DNA from: an uncultured Lachnospiraceae bacterium
Lineage (GTDB): Bacteria; Bacillota; Clostridia; Lachnospirales; Lachnospiraceae
Reading direction: 5' to 3'
Assembly (NCBI GenBank): GCA_902803635.1
Contig: CADCQU010000072.1
Span: forward strand, 1 to 10,646
Length of the DNA: 10,646 nt
A program made the position numbers and the translations under genes. Of this stretch, positions 4,361 to 10,646 are shown piece by piece (position 1 is the first letter of the stretch; each line of letters begins with the position of its first letter). Below the pieces are notes generated by a model that saw nothing but the letters and a program-made list of their open reading frames with translations, ran no database searches and had not been told where the DNA came from.

Positions 4361-7237
4361 TTATTTCTTCGCCATCCGCTTGAAGCATTTGACAAGCTCG
4401 ACCACCGGGATCACGCAGAGGCCGAGGGCGCCGGCGATGAGGAACTCGCGAAGGCCTACCGAGACGAAGCCGAAGGCATTTGCCAAGAACGGAACCTCCG
4501 CGACGAGGGTCGTCGCAAGGACCGCGCCAATCGCCGAGAAGATGAGGGACTTGTTGATTCCCTTAATCTGGAAAATGCTCATTTTCTGTGAGCGCATGTT
4601 GAAGGAGTGGAAAATCTCCGCGAAGGACATCGTGAGGAAGGCCATTGTCATGCCGTGGGCGCTGGTTTTAAACGACACGGCTCCTGTCTCGAAATACACG
4701 CCAACAAGGTAGGATACGAAGACAAGCGCGGCGACGAGGATGCCCTGGTAGAGGATGTCCCCGCCCATCCCGCCGGAGAAAATGCCTTCCTTCGAGTCGC
4801 GCGGCTTCCGCTGCATGATGTCCGGCTCGGCCTTCTCCGTCCCGAGCGCAAGCGCCGGGAAGGTGTCCGTCAGGAGGTTGATCCACAGAAGGTGCACGGG
4901 CTTTAGGATCGTGAAGCCAAGCAGCGAGGAGACGAAAATGGCCAGCACCTCGCTGAGGTTCGAGCCGAGGAGGAACTGGATGGCCTTCCGGATGTTGTCG
5001 TAAATCCGTCGGCCCTCCTCCACCGCGCCGACGATGGTCGCGAAATTGTCATCCGCAAGGACCATGTCCGCGACATTTTTCGTGACGTCCGTGCCCGTGA
5101 TGCCCATGCCGACGCCGATGTCGGCGGCCTTGATCGAGGGCGCGTCGTTCACGCCGTCGCCGGTCATCGCCGTCACATACCCGGCCTTCCGCCATGCATT
5201 CACGATGCGTGTCTTATGCTCCGGCTGCACGCGGGCGTACACACCTATGTGCGGGAACCATTTCTCAAAGGTTGCGTCGTCCATCGCGTCGAGCACCGCC
5301 CCGCTGATCGCGCGGATGGGGCCAACGGGAGCTTTTGTGGTGGAACTGTCCAAAGTCCGTCCATCGCTGTTGCCGACAGCCTTCTCGGAGTTCGCAGCCG
5401 CTGCACCTGTACGGACGGAGGCATTCAAAGCCGCACCGTCATTTGCACGTCCAGACGTGCCTACGTTCTTCTTTCCCGTAAGCCCCGCGTCCGTAAGCGC
5501 CCGGACCGCCGCCTCGGGATCGTTCCGGAAGCGCTCCACCTCCTCAAAGCTGATTGGCGGAAGCTCGTTATCCAGGATGCCCAGCTCGCGTCCGATGGCC
5601 GCCGCCGTGTCCACATGGTCGCCCGTGATCATAATCGGTCGGATGCCGGCGTTCCGGCACTCCACCATCGCCGCCGCAACCTCCGGACGGATCGGGTCCT
5701 TCATTCCAACGAGGCCGACAAAGACAAGGTGCTCCTCCAGCGCCTCCGGGCTCGTGTCAGCCGGCATTTCCCGGTAAAAACGCTTGCCCAGCGCGAGGAC
5801 ACGCAGCGTCTGGTCCGCCATTTGCTTGTTCTTTGTAAGAAGCTCCGTGCGGTCCTTCGCCGTAATCGGGACGCATTTGCCATTTTTCAGAATCTCGTCG
5901 CAGCGGGCGATGAGGACGTCCGGCGCCCCCTTCGTGTACTGCACGAAGCTCTCGCCAAACGGATGGACCGTGGACATGAGCTTTCGGTTCGAGTCAAATG
6001 GTGCCTCCCCGAATCTTGGGTGTTCTTCCTTGAGTGCGGGCTTTTCGATACCAAGAGTATGCGCATAGGCCACTAGTGCAGCCTCCGTAGGCTCGCCGTT
6101 CACGCTCCCGTCCGCAAGAAGCTCCGCGTCGGAGCAGAGGGCCATGCCCGTGGCCGTTTCCTTCTCGTCGTCCCCGAAATGCTCGACGACGGTCATCTTG
6201 TTCTGCGTGAGCGTCCCGGTCTTGTCCGAGCAAATGATCTGGGCGCAGCCGAGGGTCTCGACCGCCGTGAGCTTCCGGATGATAGCGTTCCGTTTGGACA
6301 TATTTGTCACGCCGATGGACAGGACGACCGTCACGACGGCCGCGAGGCCCTCCGGAATCGCCGCCACCGCGAGCGAGACCGCGATCATCAGGGAATTCAT
6401 CGTCGCGTCGAGCGTAAAACCGCCGGCGCGGATCATTTGCGCGATGAAAACCACAACGCAAATGCCAAGGACAAGGAAGGTGAGGATTTTCGAGAGCTGG
6501 CTCAGCTTAATCTGGAGAGGCGTCTGCCCATCCTCCGCCTTAGCGAGCGCACCGGCAATCTTGCCGAGCTCGGTGTCCATGCCGGTCGCAGTCACGGCCA
6601 GCATGCCGCGGCCGTAGACCACGGTGCTGCCGGTGTAGGCCATGTTCTTTCGGTCGCCGAGAGGAACCGCCCCGTCCTTGTGCGGAAGAGCCGCCGTCTC
6701 CTTCTCGACCGGGACCGACTCGCCCGTGAGGGCGGCCTCCTCGACCTTGAGGCTCGCCGCGTCAATGAGACGCCCGTCCGCCGGCACCGCGTCGCCCGCT
6801 TCGAGGAGCACGATGTCGCCCACAACGAGGTCCTCGCTGTGGACCGTGACCATTTGCCCGTCGCGGAGCACCTTCGACGTCGCCGCACTCATTTCCTGCA
6901 AGGCCTCTATGGCCTTCTCTGCCTTGTTCTCCTGGTAAACGCCAAGGATGGCATTTACGATGACGACGGCCAGAATGATGATGACATCTGTAAAGCCCTC
7001 GCCCTCCACCACGGCCAACACCGCACTCACAGCGGCCGCCACGATGAGAATAATGATCATCGGATCCGTCATTTGCTCGAAGAACCGCCGGATGAGGGAC
7101 TTTCCCTTGGCCTCCTCCAGCTTGTTTTTGCCATTTGTCGAAAGTCTCCGCTCCGCCTCCAGGGCCGAAAGACCCTCGGTGGTCGTATCCAGAGAGCGCA
7201 GAACCGCCCCTGTCTCCTCATCATAATAGTTTTGCAT
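4361..7237 (-). CDS. P2A-type calcium-transporting ATPase
   Basis: The 958-residue product is a P-type ATPase that pumps Ca2+ out of the cytoplasm. It has the cation-ATPase N-terminal domain (about 5-70), TGES in the A domain (171-174), PEGL in M4 (295-298), the phosphorylated Asp338 in DKTGTLT, KGAPD in the N domain (436-440), MITGD (536-540) and TGDGVNDAP (692-700). Aligned by motif with SERCA, the site residues are present: Glu296, Asn760 and Glu763 in M5, Asn787, Thr790 and Asp791 in M6, and Glu874 in M8. Both calcium sites may therefore be intact. Residues 556-642 hold about 80 extra residues, low in complexity after 592, between LGIL and AISGAVLD. This explains a length above the usual 880-910. 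The start follows GGGGAG six bases upstream. It is the last gene of the leftward cluster, 39 bp after the glycosyltransferase, and ends at the terminator. Confidence 0.93.
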   Translation of the reverse strand: MQNYYDEETGAVLRSLDTTTEGLSALEAERRLSTNGKNKLEEAKGKSLIRRFFEQMTDPMIIILIVAAAVSAVLAVVEGEGFTDVIIILAVVIVNAILGVYQENKAEKAIEALQEMSAATSKVLRDGQMVTVHSEDLVVGDIVLLEAGDAVPADGRLIDAASLKVEEAALTGESVPVEKETAALPHKDGAVPLGDRKNMAYTGSTVVYGRGMLAVTATGMDTELGKIAGALAKAEDGQTPLQIKLSQLSKILTFLVLGICVVVFIAQMIRAGGFTLDATMNSLMIAVSLAVAAIPEGLAAVVTVVLSIGVTNMSKRNAIIRKLTAVETLGCAQIICSDKTGTLTQNKMTVVEHFGDDEKETATGMALCSDAELLADGSVNGEPTEAALVAYAHTLGIEKPALKEEHPRFGEAPFDSNRKLMSTVHPFGESFVQYTKGAPDVLIARCDEILKNGKCVPITAKDRTELLTKNKQMADQTLRVLALGKRFYREMPADTSPEALEEHLVFVGLVGMKDPIRPEVAAAMVECRNAGIRPIMITGDHVDTAAAIGRELGILDNELPPISFEEVERFRNDPEAAVRALTDAGLTGKKNVGTSGRANDGAALNASVRTGAAAANSEKAVGNSDGRTLDSSTTKAPVGPIRAISGAVLDAMDDATFEKWFPHIGVYARVQPEHKTRIVNAWRKAGYVTAMTGDGVNDAPSIKAADIGVGMGITGTDVTKNVADMVLADDNFATIVGAVEEGRRIYDNIRKAIQFLLGSNLSEVLAIFVSSLLGFTILKPVHLLWINLLTDTFPALALGTEKAEPDIMQRKPRDSKEGIFSGGMGGDILYQGILVAALVFVSYLVGVYFETGAVSFKTSAHGMTMAFLTMSFAEIFHSFNMRSQKMSIFQIKGINKSLIFSAIGAVLATTLVAEVPFLANAFGFVSVGLREFLIAGALGLCVIPVVELVKCFKRMAKK

Positions 7238-7276
7238 TATTAACTCCCCTTCTTTGAAAGAAGCAGTTCAAAGGAA

Positions 7277-8296
7277 TCAGTTAAACCCATAGAACTTCTG
7301 CACGAGCTTGTACCCGGTCGTGGCAAATTTCCGTCCCGCATATCCCGGCAGATTCAGCATCCGGCCCAGGAACGAGTAACGGATTTTCCGGTACAGGTGC
7401 TTGTCCTTTTTCTCAAGGTACTCCCAGAGCTCCTTCCGCTGCGCGAGCGACTCGTCGGTGTTCTTCCGAAGGAGCAGAATCGTGCTCACGGACATCATGA
7501 TTGACATATAGTGGATCAGGAAGTCTAGGTGGTTCTTCCTGCGCACAAGATCCGGACGGTACTCGTCAATCATCATCTTCGTGACGCGGAGCTGCTGGTC
7601 CATGCGGGTCAGCATGACCTGCTCGTTCACGCTTTGGTCGTCACGCCCGATGAAATAGCGGTAGAATTCCACGTTGAGGTAGTACATGGTCTTCACGTAG
7701 ATCATCGGCTGGAAAGCGACGAGGTTATCCACGTAGAAGGTGTGCTCCGGCAGCTGCAAATGGCAGTCCCGAAGGAGCTGCGTGCGGTAGGTCAGGCTGT
7801 GCATCAGGACGTAGCGGTGGTTGTTCAGCGGCTTCAGGATGTCCTTCCAGCCGAAAATCTGGTTCTCCGGGAAGGAGCCGACGAAGCGCATCCCGTGCTT
7901 CTTCCTCGCCCCGACCTTCTCATAAAGGAAATTTGTGATAAGGGCGTCGAGCGGGATCTGCCCCGCCGAGACCTCTCGCAGGACGCGCAGCACCTCCATA
8001 TAGGCATCATAATCGAGCCAGTCGTCGCTGTCGCAGACCTTGTAGTAGAGACCCTTCGCCTCGCGAAGACCCGTGTTCACCGCGCCGCCGTGCCCCTTGT
8101 TTTCCTGGTGGATGGCCCGCACGATGCCCGGATACCGCCGCTCGTATTCCTGTGCAATCGCAAGCGTGTTGTCCTTCGAGCCGTCGTCAATCACGAGCAC
8201 CTCGACATCCTCCCCTCCCACCAGGGCGTGGTCGATGGCTTTCCGCATGTAAGCCTCAGAATTATAGCATGGAATCGCGACCGTCAAAATCTTCAT
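7277..8296 (-). CDS. Family 2 (GT-A) glycosyltransferase
   Basis: The 339-residue protein has the N-terminal GT-A fold of family 2: TVAIPCYNSEAYM (5-17), VIDDGS (35-40), ENKGHGGAVNTGL (65-77) and the metal/nucleotide-sugar motif DSDDW (89-93). No membrane-spanning segment is evident; the C-terminal third (about 240-339) is helical-looking and basic near the end, which would suit membrane association. Enzymes of this kind move a sugar from an activated nucleotide to a cell-wall polymer, capsule, teichoic acid or glycolipid acceptor. The donor and acceptor cannot be told, and no polysaccharide gene cluster surrounds it. AAAGGAAG eight bases before the ATG supports the start. It lies 32 bp after mutY and 39 bp before the ATPase on the same strand, so the three are probably cotranscribed. 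Confidence 0.87.
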   Translation of the reverse strand: MKILTVAIPCYNSEAYMRKAIDHALVGGEDVEVLVIDDGSKDNTLAIAQEYERRYPGIVRAIHQENKGHGGAVNTGLREAKGLYYKVCDSDDWLDYDAYMEVLRVLREVSAGQIPLDALITNFLYEKVGARKKHGMRFVGSFPENQIFGWKDILKPLNNHRYVLMHSLTYRTQLLRDCHLQLPEHTFYVDNLVAFQPMIYVKTMYYLNVEFYRYFIGRDDQSVNEQVMLTRMDQQLRVTKMMIDEYRPDLVRRKNHLDFLIHYMSIMMSVSTILLLRKNTDESLAQRKELWEYLEKKDKHLYRKIRYSFLGRMLNLPGYAGRKFATTGYKLVQKFYGFN

Positions 8297-8328
8297 AGCA
8301 AATCTTCCTTTCTCGTTTTTATCTTATT

Positions 8329-9453
8329 TTATTCTTTCCCTCGCCTAATCTCCAACAGCTCCGCATATTTTGCAAACGCCGATGGCAGGGCGTATTTTCT
8401 CGAGATCTCCTTCGGTTCCGCGAAGATCCAAGCCTGCTCAAACGGTGCCTTTTGCAATTCTGCCATCGAGGACTCTTGGGCAGACTGCAAAGCCTCACCT
8501 CTCTCCTCTCGCGGCGCGATCTTGAGTTCGTACGCCCGCATCCGCCACGTCAAATGCGAGAAGACATGTTTCGCCTCCGGCAGCTCCCGCACGGTCAGCA
8601 CCAGAAAGCCCTTCTCCTCGATATAAGCAACCGCCCCGTCCGCATCCATCCAGCCTTCGCAGTTCGGGAATTCGTAGAGATTGCCAAGAAGCCCTCCCGC
8701 AGGCCGCCGCGAAACCGCGACATTTTCCCCGTCGCGGATGAGAAAGACCGTCCTCTCCTCGTCGCGGTGCTTCGTCTTCGCCCCGCGCACCGGAAAAGCC
8801 GTCTCCGAGCCCGCAAGATGTGCCTTGCAAATGCCCGAAAGCGGACATTTGTCGCATTCCGGCGGCACATTTGCCCGACAAATGCCCGAGCCGAGGTCCA
8901 TAAAGGCCTGATTCAAAAGTCCCCAGGTCCCATCCGCCTCCGGGTACGCCGAAAGCAGCTCTTCACGCACGCGTTTCCTTACGGCATCCTTCTGTATATC
9001 CTCGGAAAACATGGAAAGCCGCGCATAAACGCGGAGTACATTTCCGTCAACCGCCGGCTCCGCCTCGCCAAAGGCGATGGAGGCGATAGCCCCGGAGGTG
9101 TACGCGCCGATTCCGGGAAGCTTGCGAAGCTCCTCCGCCGTCCTCGGCAGCTCACCGCCATGCTCCGCACAGATCACCTTCGCCGCCTTCTGGAGGTTCC
9201 TCGCCCGGCTGTAGTACCCGAGCCCTTCCCAGAGCTTTAGAAGCTCGTCCTCCGGGCATTCCGCAAGCGCCTGCACATTTGGCAGCGCGGCCACGAACCT
9301 CTCGTAATACCCGCGCACCGCCTCCACCCGCGTCTGCTGCAGCATGATCTCCGAAACCCAGATCCGGTACGGGTCGCCACAGCCCCGCCACGGCAGAACC
9401 CGTGCATTTTTATTATACCACAAAAGTAACGGCTTTACAAAAGAAGAGTCCAT
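8329..9453 (-). CDS. mutY: Adenine DNA glycosylase MutY
   Basis: MutY removes adenine mispaired with 8-oxoguanine, part of the GO repair system. The 374-residue product has the endonuclease III-like domain with Glu35 in SEIMLQQT, the helix-hairpin-helix LPGIGAYTSGAIASIAFGE (112-130), catalytic Asp136 in VDGNVLR, and an iron-sulfur cluster at Cys192, Cys200, Cys203 and Cys209. A NUDIX-like C-terminal domain (about 230-365) with FSH (298-300), the 8-oxoG-reading loop, separates MutY from endonuclease III. The cluster spacing is C-X7-C-X2-C-X5-C, one residue longer in the first loop than the usual X6. The frame stays open upstream to 9603, but ATG 9453 is chosen because GGAG lies seven bases before it, the protein then starts at the usual MutY position, and the longer start would run into the divergent HAD gene. 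It leads a probable operon with the glycosyltransferase and ATPase. Confidence 0.95.
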   Translation of the reverse strand: MDSSFVKPLLLWYNKNARVLPWRGCGDPYRIWVSEIMLQQTRVEAVRGYYERFVAALPNVQALAECPEDELLKLWEGLGYYSRARNLQKAAKVICAEHGGELPRTAEELRKLPGIGAYTSGAIASIAFGEAEPAVDGNVLRVYARLSMFSEDIQKDAVRKRVREELLSAYPEADGTWGLLNQAFMDLGSGICRANVPPECDKCPLSGICKAHLAGSETAFPVRGAKTKHRDEERTVFLIRDGENVAVSRRPAGGLLGNLYEFPNCEGWMDADGAVAYIEEKGFLVLTVRELPEAKHVFSHLTWRMRAYELKIAPREERGEALQSAQESSMAELQKAPFEQAWIFAEPKEISRKYALPSAFAKYAELLEIRRGKE

Positions 9454-9462
9454 TGATATACT
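9434..9462 (+). promoter_or_regulatory. Sigma-A-like promoter for the HAD phosphatase gene
   Basis: TTTACA (9434-9439), a 17-base spacer and TATACT (9457-9462) point rightward, giving a start near 9469 and a leader of under 30 nt. The -35 box lies within the first codons of the divergent mutY gene. No equally good promoter was found for mutY itself in the 42 bp between the two start codons. Confidence 0.65.
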
Positions 9463-9495
9463 CCAAAAAGAGAAAAAAATTAGGAGGAACCCACC

Positions 9496-10125
9496 ATGAA
9501 AGCATTCATTTTCGACGTTGACGGAACCCTCTGGGATTCCACTGATAAGGTCGCCATTTCCTGGCAAATGGCCTGTCGCGAGCGTGGGATTCCCTGCGAC
9601 CATATCACCGGGGATCGCCTTAAGCGCGAGTTCGGCAAGCTCCTCCCCGACATCGGGTACTCCATCTTTCCGGACCTTCCGAAGGAGGAGGCCCTCCGCC
9701 TCACGGAGATTTGCTGTGACGTGGAGAACGAATACCTTTTGACAAATGGCCCCGCCCCCTATGCGGGCGTTCCGGAGCTATTTGCCGAGCTCTCCAAAAA
9801 AATGCCGCTTTTCATCGTCAGCAACTGCCAGGCGGGCTACATTGAGGCGTTCCTTGCAAGCACGGGCCTTGGCTCCTTTGTCACGGACCACCTCTGTCCG
9901 GGCGACACCGGCAACGCGAAGGCCGACAATATAAAGGAAATTATCCGCCGCCACCACCTTACGGACGTGGCCTACGTCGGTGACACCGCCGGGGACGCAG
10001 CCTCCGCGAAAGAGGCCGGGATTCCCTTCATTTTCGCCGCCTACGGCTTCGGCTCCGTGGCAAATGCGGCCGCCACCATCGACTCCCCGCTCGACCTCCT
10101 TCGTCTCGCCGACGCTAAATTGTAA
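9496..10125 (+). CDS. HAD-superfamily phosphatase (phosphoglycolate phosphatase-like)
   Basis: The 209-residue protein has all four HAD motifs: DVDGTLWDS with nucleophile Asp7 and acid Asp9, Ser109 in IVSNC, Lys142 in GNAKADNI, and GDTAGD (162-167) with metal-binding Asp163 and Asp167. A helical C1 cap (about 16-85) is typical of the phosphoglycolate phosphatase and beta-phosphoglucomutase group. It should hydrolyse a small phosphorylated metabolite in the cytoplasm, but the substrate cannot be told from sequence. A perfect AGGAGG stands eight bases before the ATG, after a good promoter. It is divergent from mutY, with 42 bp between the start codons, and is followed after 29 bp by an unknown gene with a strong ribosome site, so the two probably form an operon. 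Confidence 0.9.
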   Translation: MKAFIFDVDGTLWDSTDKVAISWQMACRERGIPCDHITGDRLKREFGKLLPDIGYSIFPDLPKEEALRLTEICCDVENEYLLTNGPAPYAGVPELFAELSKKMPLFIVSNCQAGYIEAFLASTGLGSFVTDHLCPGDTGNAKADNIKEIIRRHHLTDVAYVGDTAGDAASAKEAGIPFIFAAYGFGSVANAAATIDSPLDLLRLADAKL

Positions 10126-10154
10126 CATTATTCCTTCCAGAAAGGAGGCCACAA

Positions 10155-10493
10155 ATGCCAGAAACATGGAAGAAAGAATTTGAGCTTCTTCTCATGCGCC
10201 GCTATCCGGTTCCGGAAGCCCTGCGAGCTTCCTCCGTCCTTCTCCCCGCCATCACAGACGATTTTCGGCAAATGCTCCAAAACGCCGAGCCAAATACGAT
10301 GGTCCACGAGGAGTACAGAACCGAGGACGGCAAGACTGTCATCCATCTATACGGCAAGCGCATCCCGCATCCGCCCCGCCGCCACCATACCAAGGGCGGC
10401 CCCGACCACCTCATCATCCGCCGCCTCCTCGTGGAAGACTTCGAAGTCCGCCTCCCCGTCCTCCCCGACGGAACCCAGGGAATTCTGCTCTAA
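10155..10493 (+). CDS. Unrecognised 112-residue protein
   Basis: I do not recognise this family. The start is well supported by AAAGGAGG seven bases before the ATG, and the 29-bp gap after the HAD gene suggests a shared transcript. The protein has no signal or membrane segment, so it is probably cytoplasmic. Residues 1-45 look helical (WKKEFELLLMRRYPVPEAL, then ITDDFRQMLQ). A strand-rich part follows (TVIHLYGKRI at 61-70), a basic, proline- and histidine-rich stretch with PHPPRRHH (71-78), and a last strand-rich part (DHLIIRRLLVEDFEVRLPVL at 84-103). The basic stretch could touch nucleic acid or phosphate, but this is speculation. Codon use matches its neighbours, so there is no sign of recent transfer. 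Confidence 0.7.
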   Translation: MPETWKKEFELLLMRRYPVPEALRASSVLLPAITDDFRQMLQNAEPNTMVHEEYRTEDGKTVIHLYGKRIPHPPRRHHTKGGPDHLIIRRLLVEDFEVRLPVLPDGTQGILL

Positions 10494-10587
10494 CCATCGC
10501 CTACCCACGACAACGCAGCAATGGCGGAAAAATGAATGTCAAGAAGCTTCAAGACTTGTGTTACTATTCAGCTGACCCCCGATTATT

Positions 10588-10646
10588 TGTCATTCTGAGG
10601 AGCGCGTCCTTCGGACATCCCTGAATTGAATCGCCTACGGCGATGA
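10588..10646. repeat. Second copy of the MITE-like element, cut by window edge
   Basis: It matches 1003-1061 at 57 of 59 positions and begins with the same TGTCATTCTGAG terminus. The bases before it (ATTATT) differ from those before the first copy (GTTTTC), so the element boundary is real. It lies about 95 bp after the stop of the 112-residue protein gene. Confidence 0.85.

Noticed and set aside
6179..7243. Rightward open frame opposite the ATPase start
   Set aside because: It is an antisense shadow of conserved P-type ATPase sequence, with no family resemblance and no ribosome site.
7529..8626. Rightward open frame opposite the glycosyltransferase and mutY end
   Set aside because: It is an antisense shadow that spans two real genes and their gap.
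5812..9281. CAAATG as a polar Chi or KOPS motif
   Set aside because: Both orientations are about equally common across the window.
9454..9603. Extended MutY start at 9603
   Set aside because: It adds 50 residues unlike MutY, overlaps the divergent HAD gene and has no ribosome site, while ATG 9453 has GGAG at the right distance.

Overview
This window is bacterial chromosomal DNA from a G+C-rich member of the Bacillota. The strong AGGAGG-type ribosome sites, sigma-A-like promoters and short intergenic gaps support that, and the protein sequences look most like Clostridia or Negativicutes. The genus cannot be read from the window. There is no rRNA, tRNA, CRISPR array, transposase, integrase or phage gene.

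Left part (1-1550): the left edge cuts a leftward gene for a secreted or lipid-anchored metallo-beta-lactamase-fold protein of the ComEC type. About 790 bases without a conventional gene follow. They hold a 181-bp MITE-like element with 12-bp perfect terminal inverted repeats; its first 59 bp recur at the right edge of the window (57/59 identical). They also hold an operator-like palindrome and a good promoter that opens a roughly 210-nt structured leader before the next gene.

Middle (1551-4360): two rightward genes, a CNNM/CorC-type membrane protein with CBS domains and a diacylglycerol/sphingosine-kinase-like lipid kinase. Between them lies the most unusual structure of the window: eight 40-nt palindromes at a 64-bp period (63 bp for the first step). 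They are separated by 24-nt linkers of two families, and the first palindrome supplies the stop codon of the upstream gene. A strong bidirectional terminator at 4307-4358 separates this block from the converging leftward genes.

Right part (4361-10646): a probable leftward operon mutY - family-2 glycosyltransferase - P2A calcium ATPase, with gaps of 32 and 39 bp. The ATPase carries an extra segment of about 80 residues in its P domain. Divergent from mutY, with start codons 42 bp apart, are a HAD phosphatase and an unrecognised 112-residue protein. The promoter of the HAD gene overlaps the first codons of mutY. The window ends inside the second copy of the MITE-like element.

Window-wide: the hexamer CAAATG (or its complement CATTTG) occurs 30 times. 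Gene sequences choose codons that create it: all eight Gln-Met pairs are CAA-ATG although these genes otherwise mostly use CAG. This looks like a selected short DNA motif, for example an uptake, methylation or architectural signal. Together with the 64-bp hairpin array it is the best candidate for something undescribed. The genes themselves are mostly housekeeping (DNA repair, cation transport, lipid and cell-surface metabolism) and do not form a recognisable defence or mobile system.
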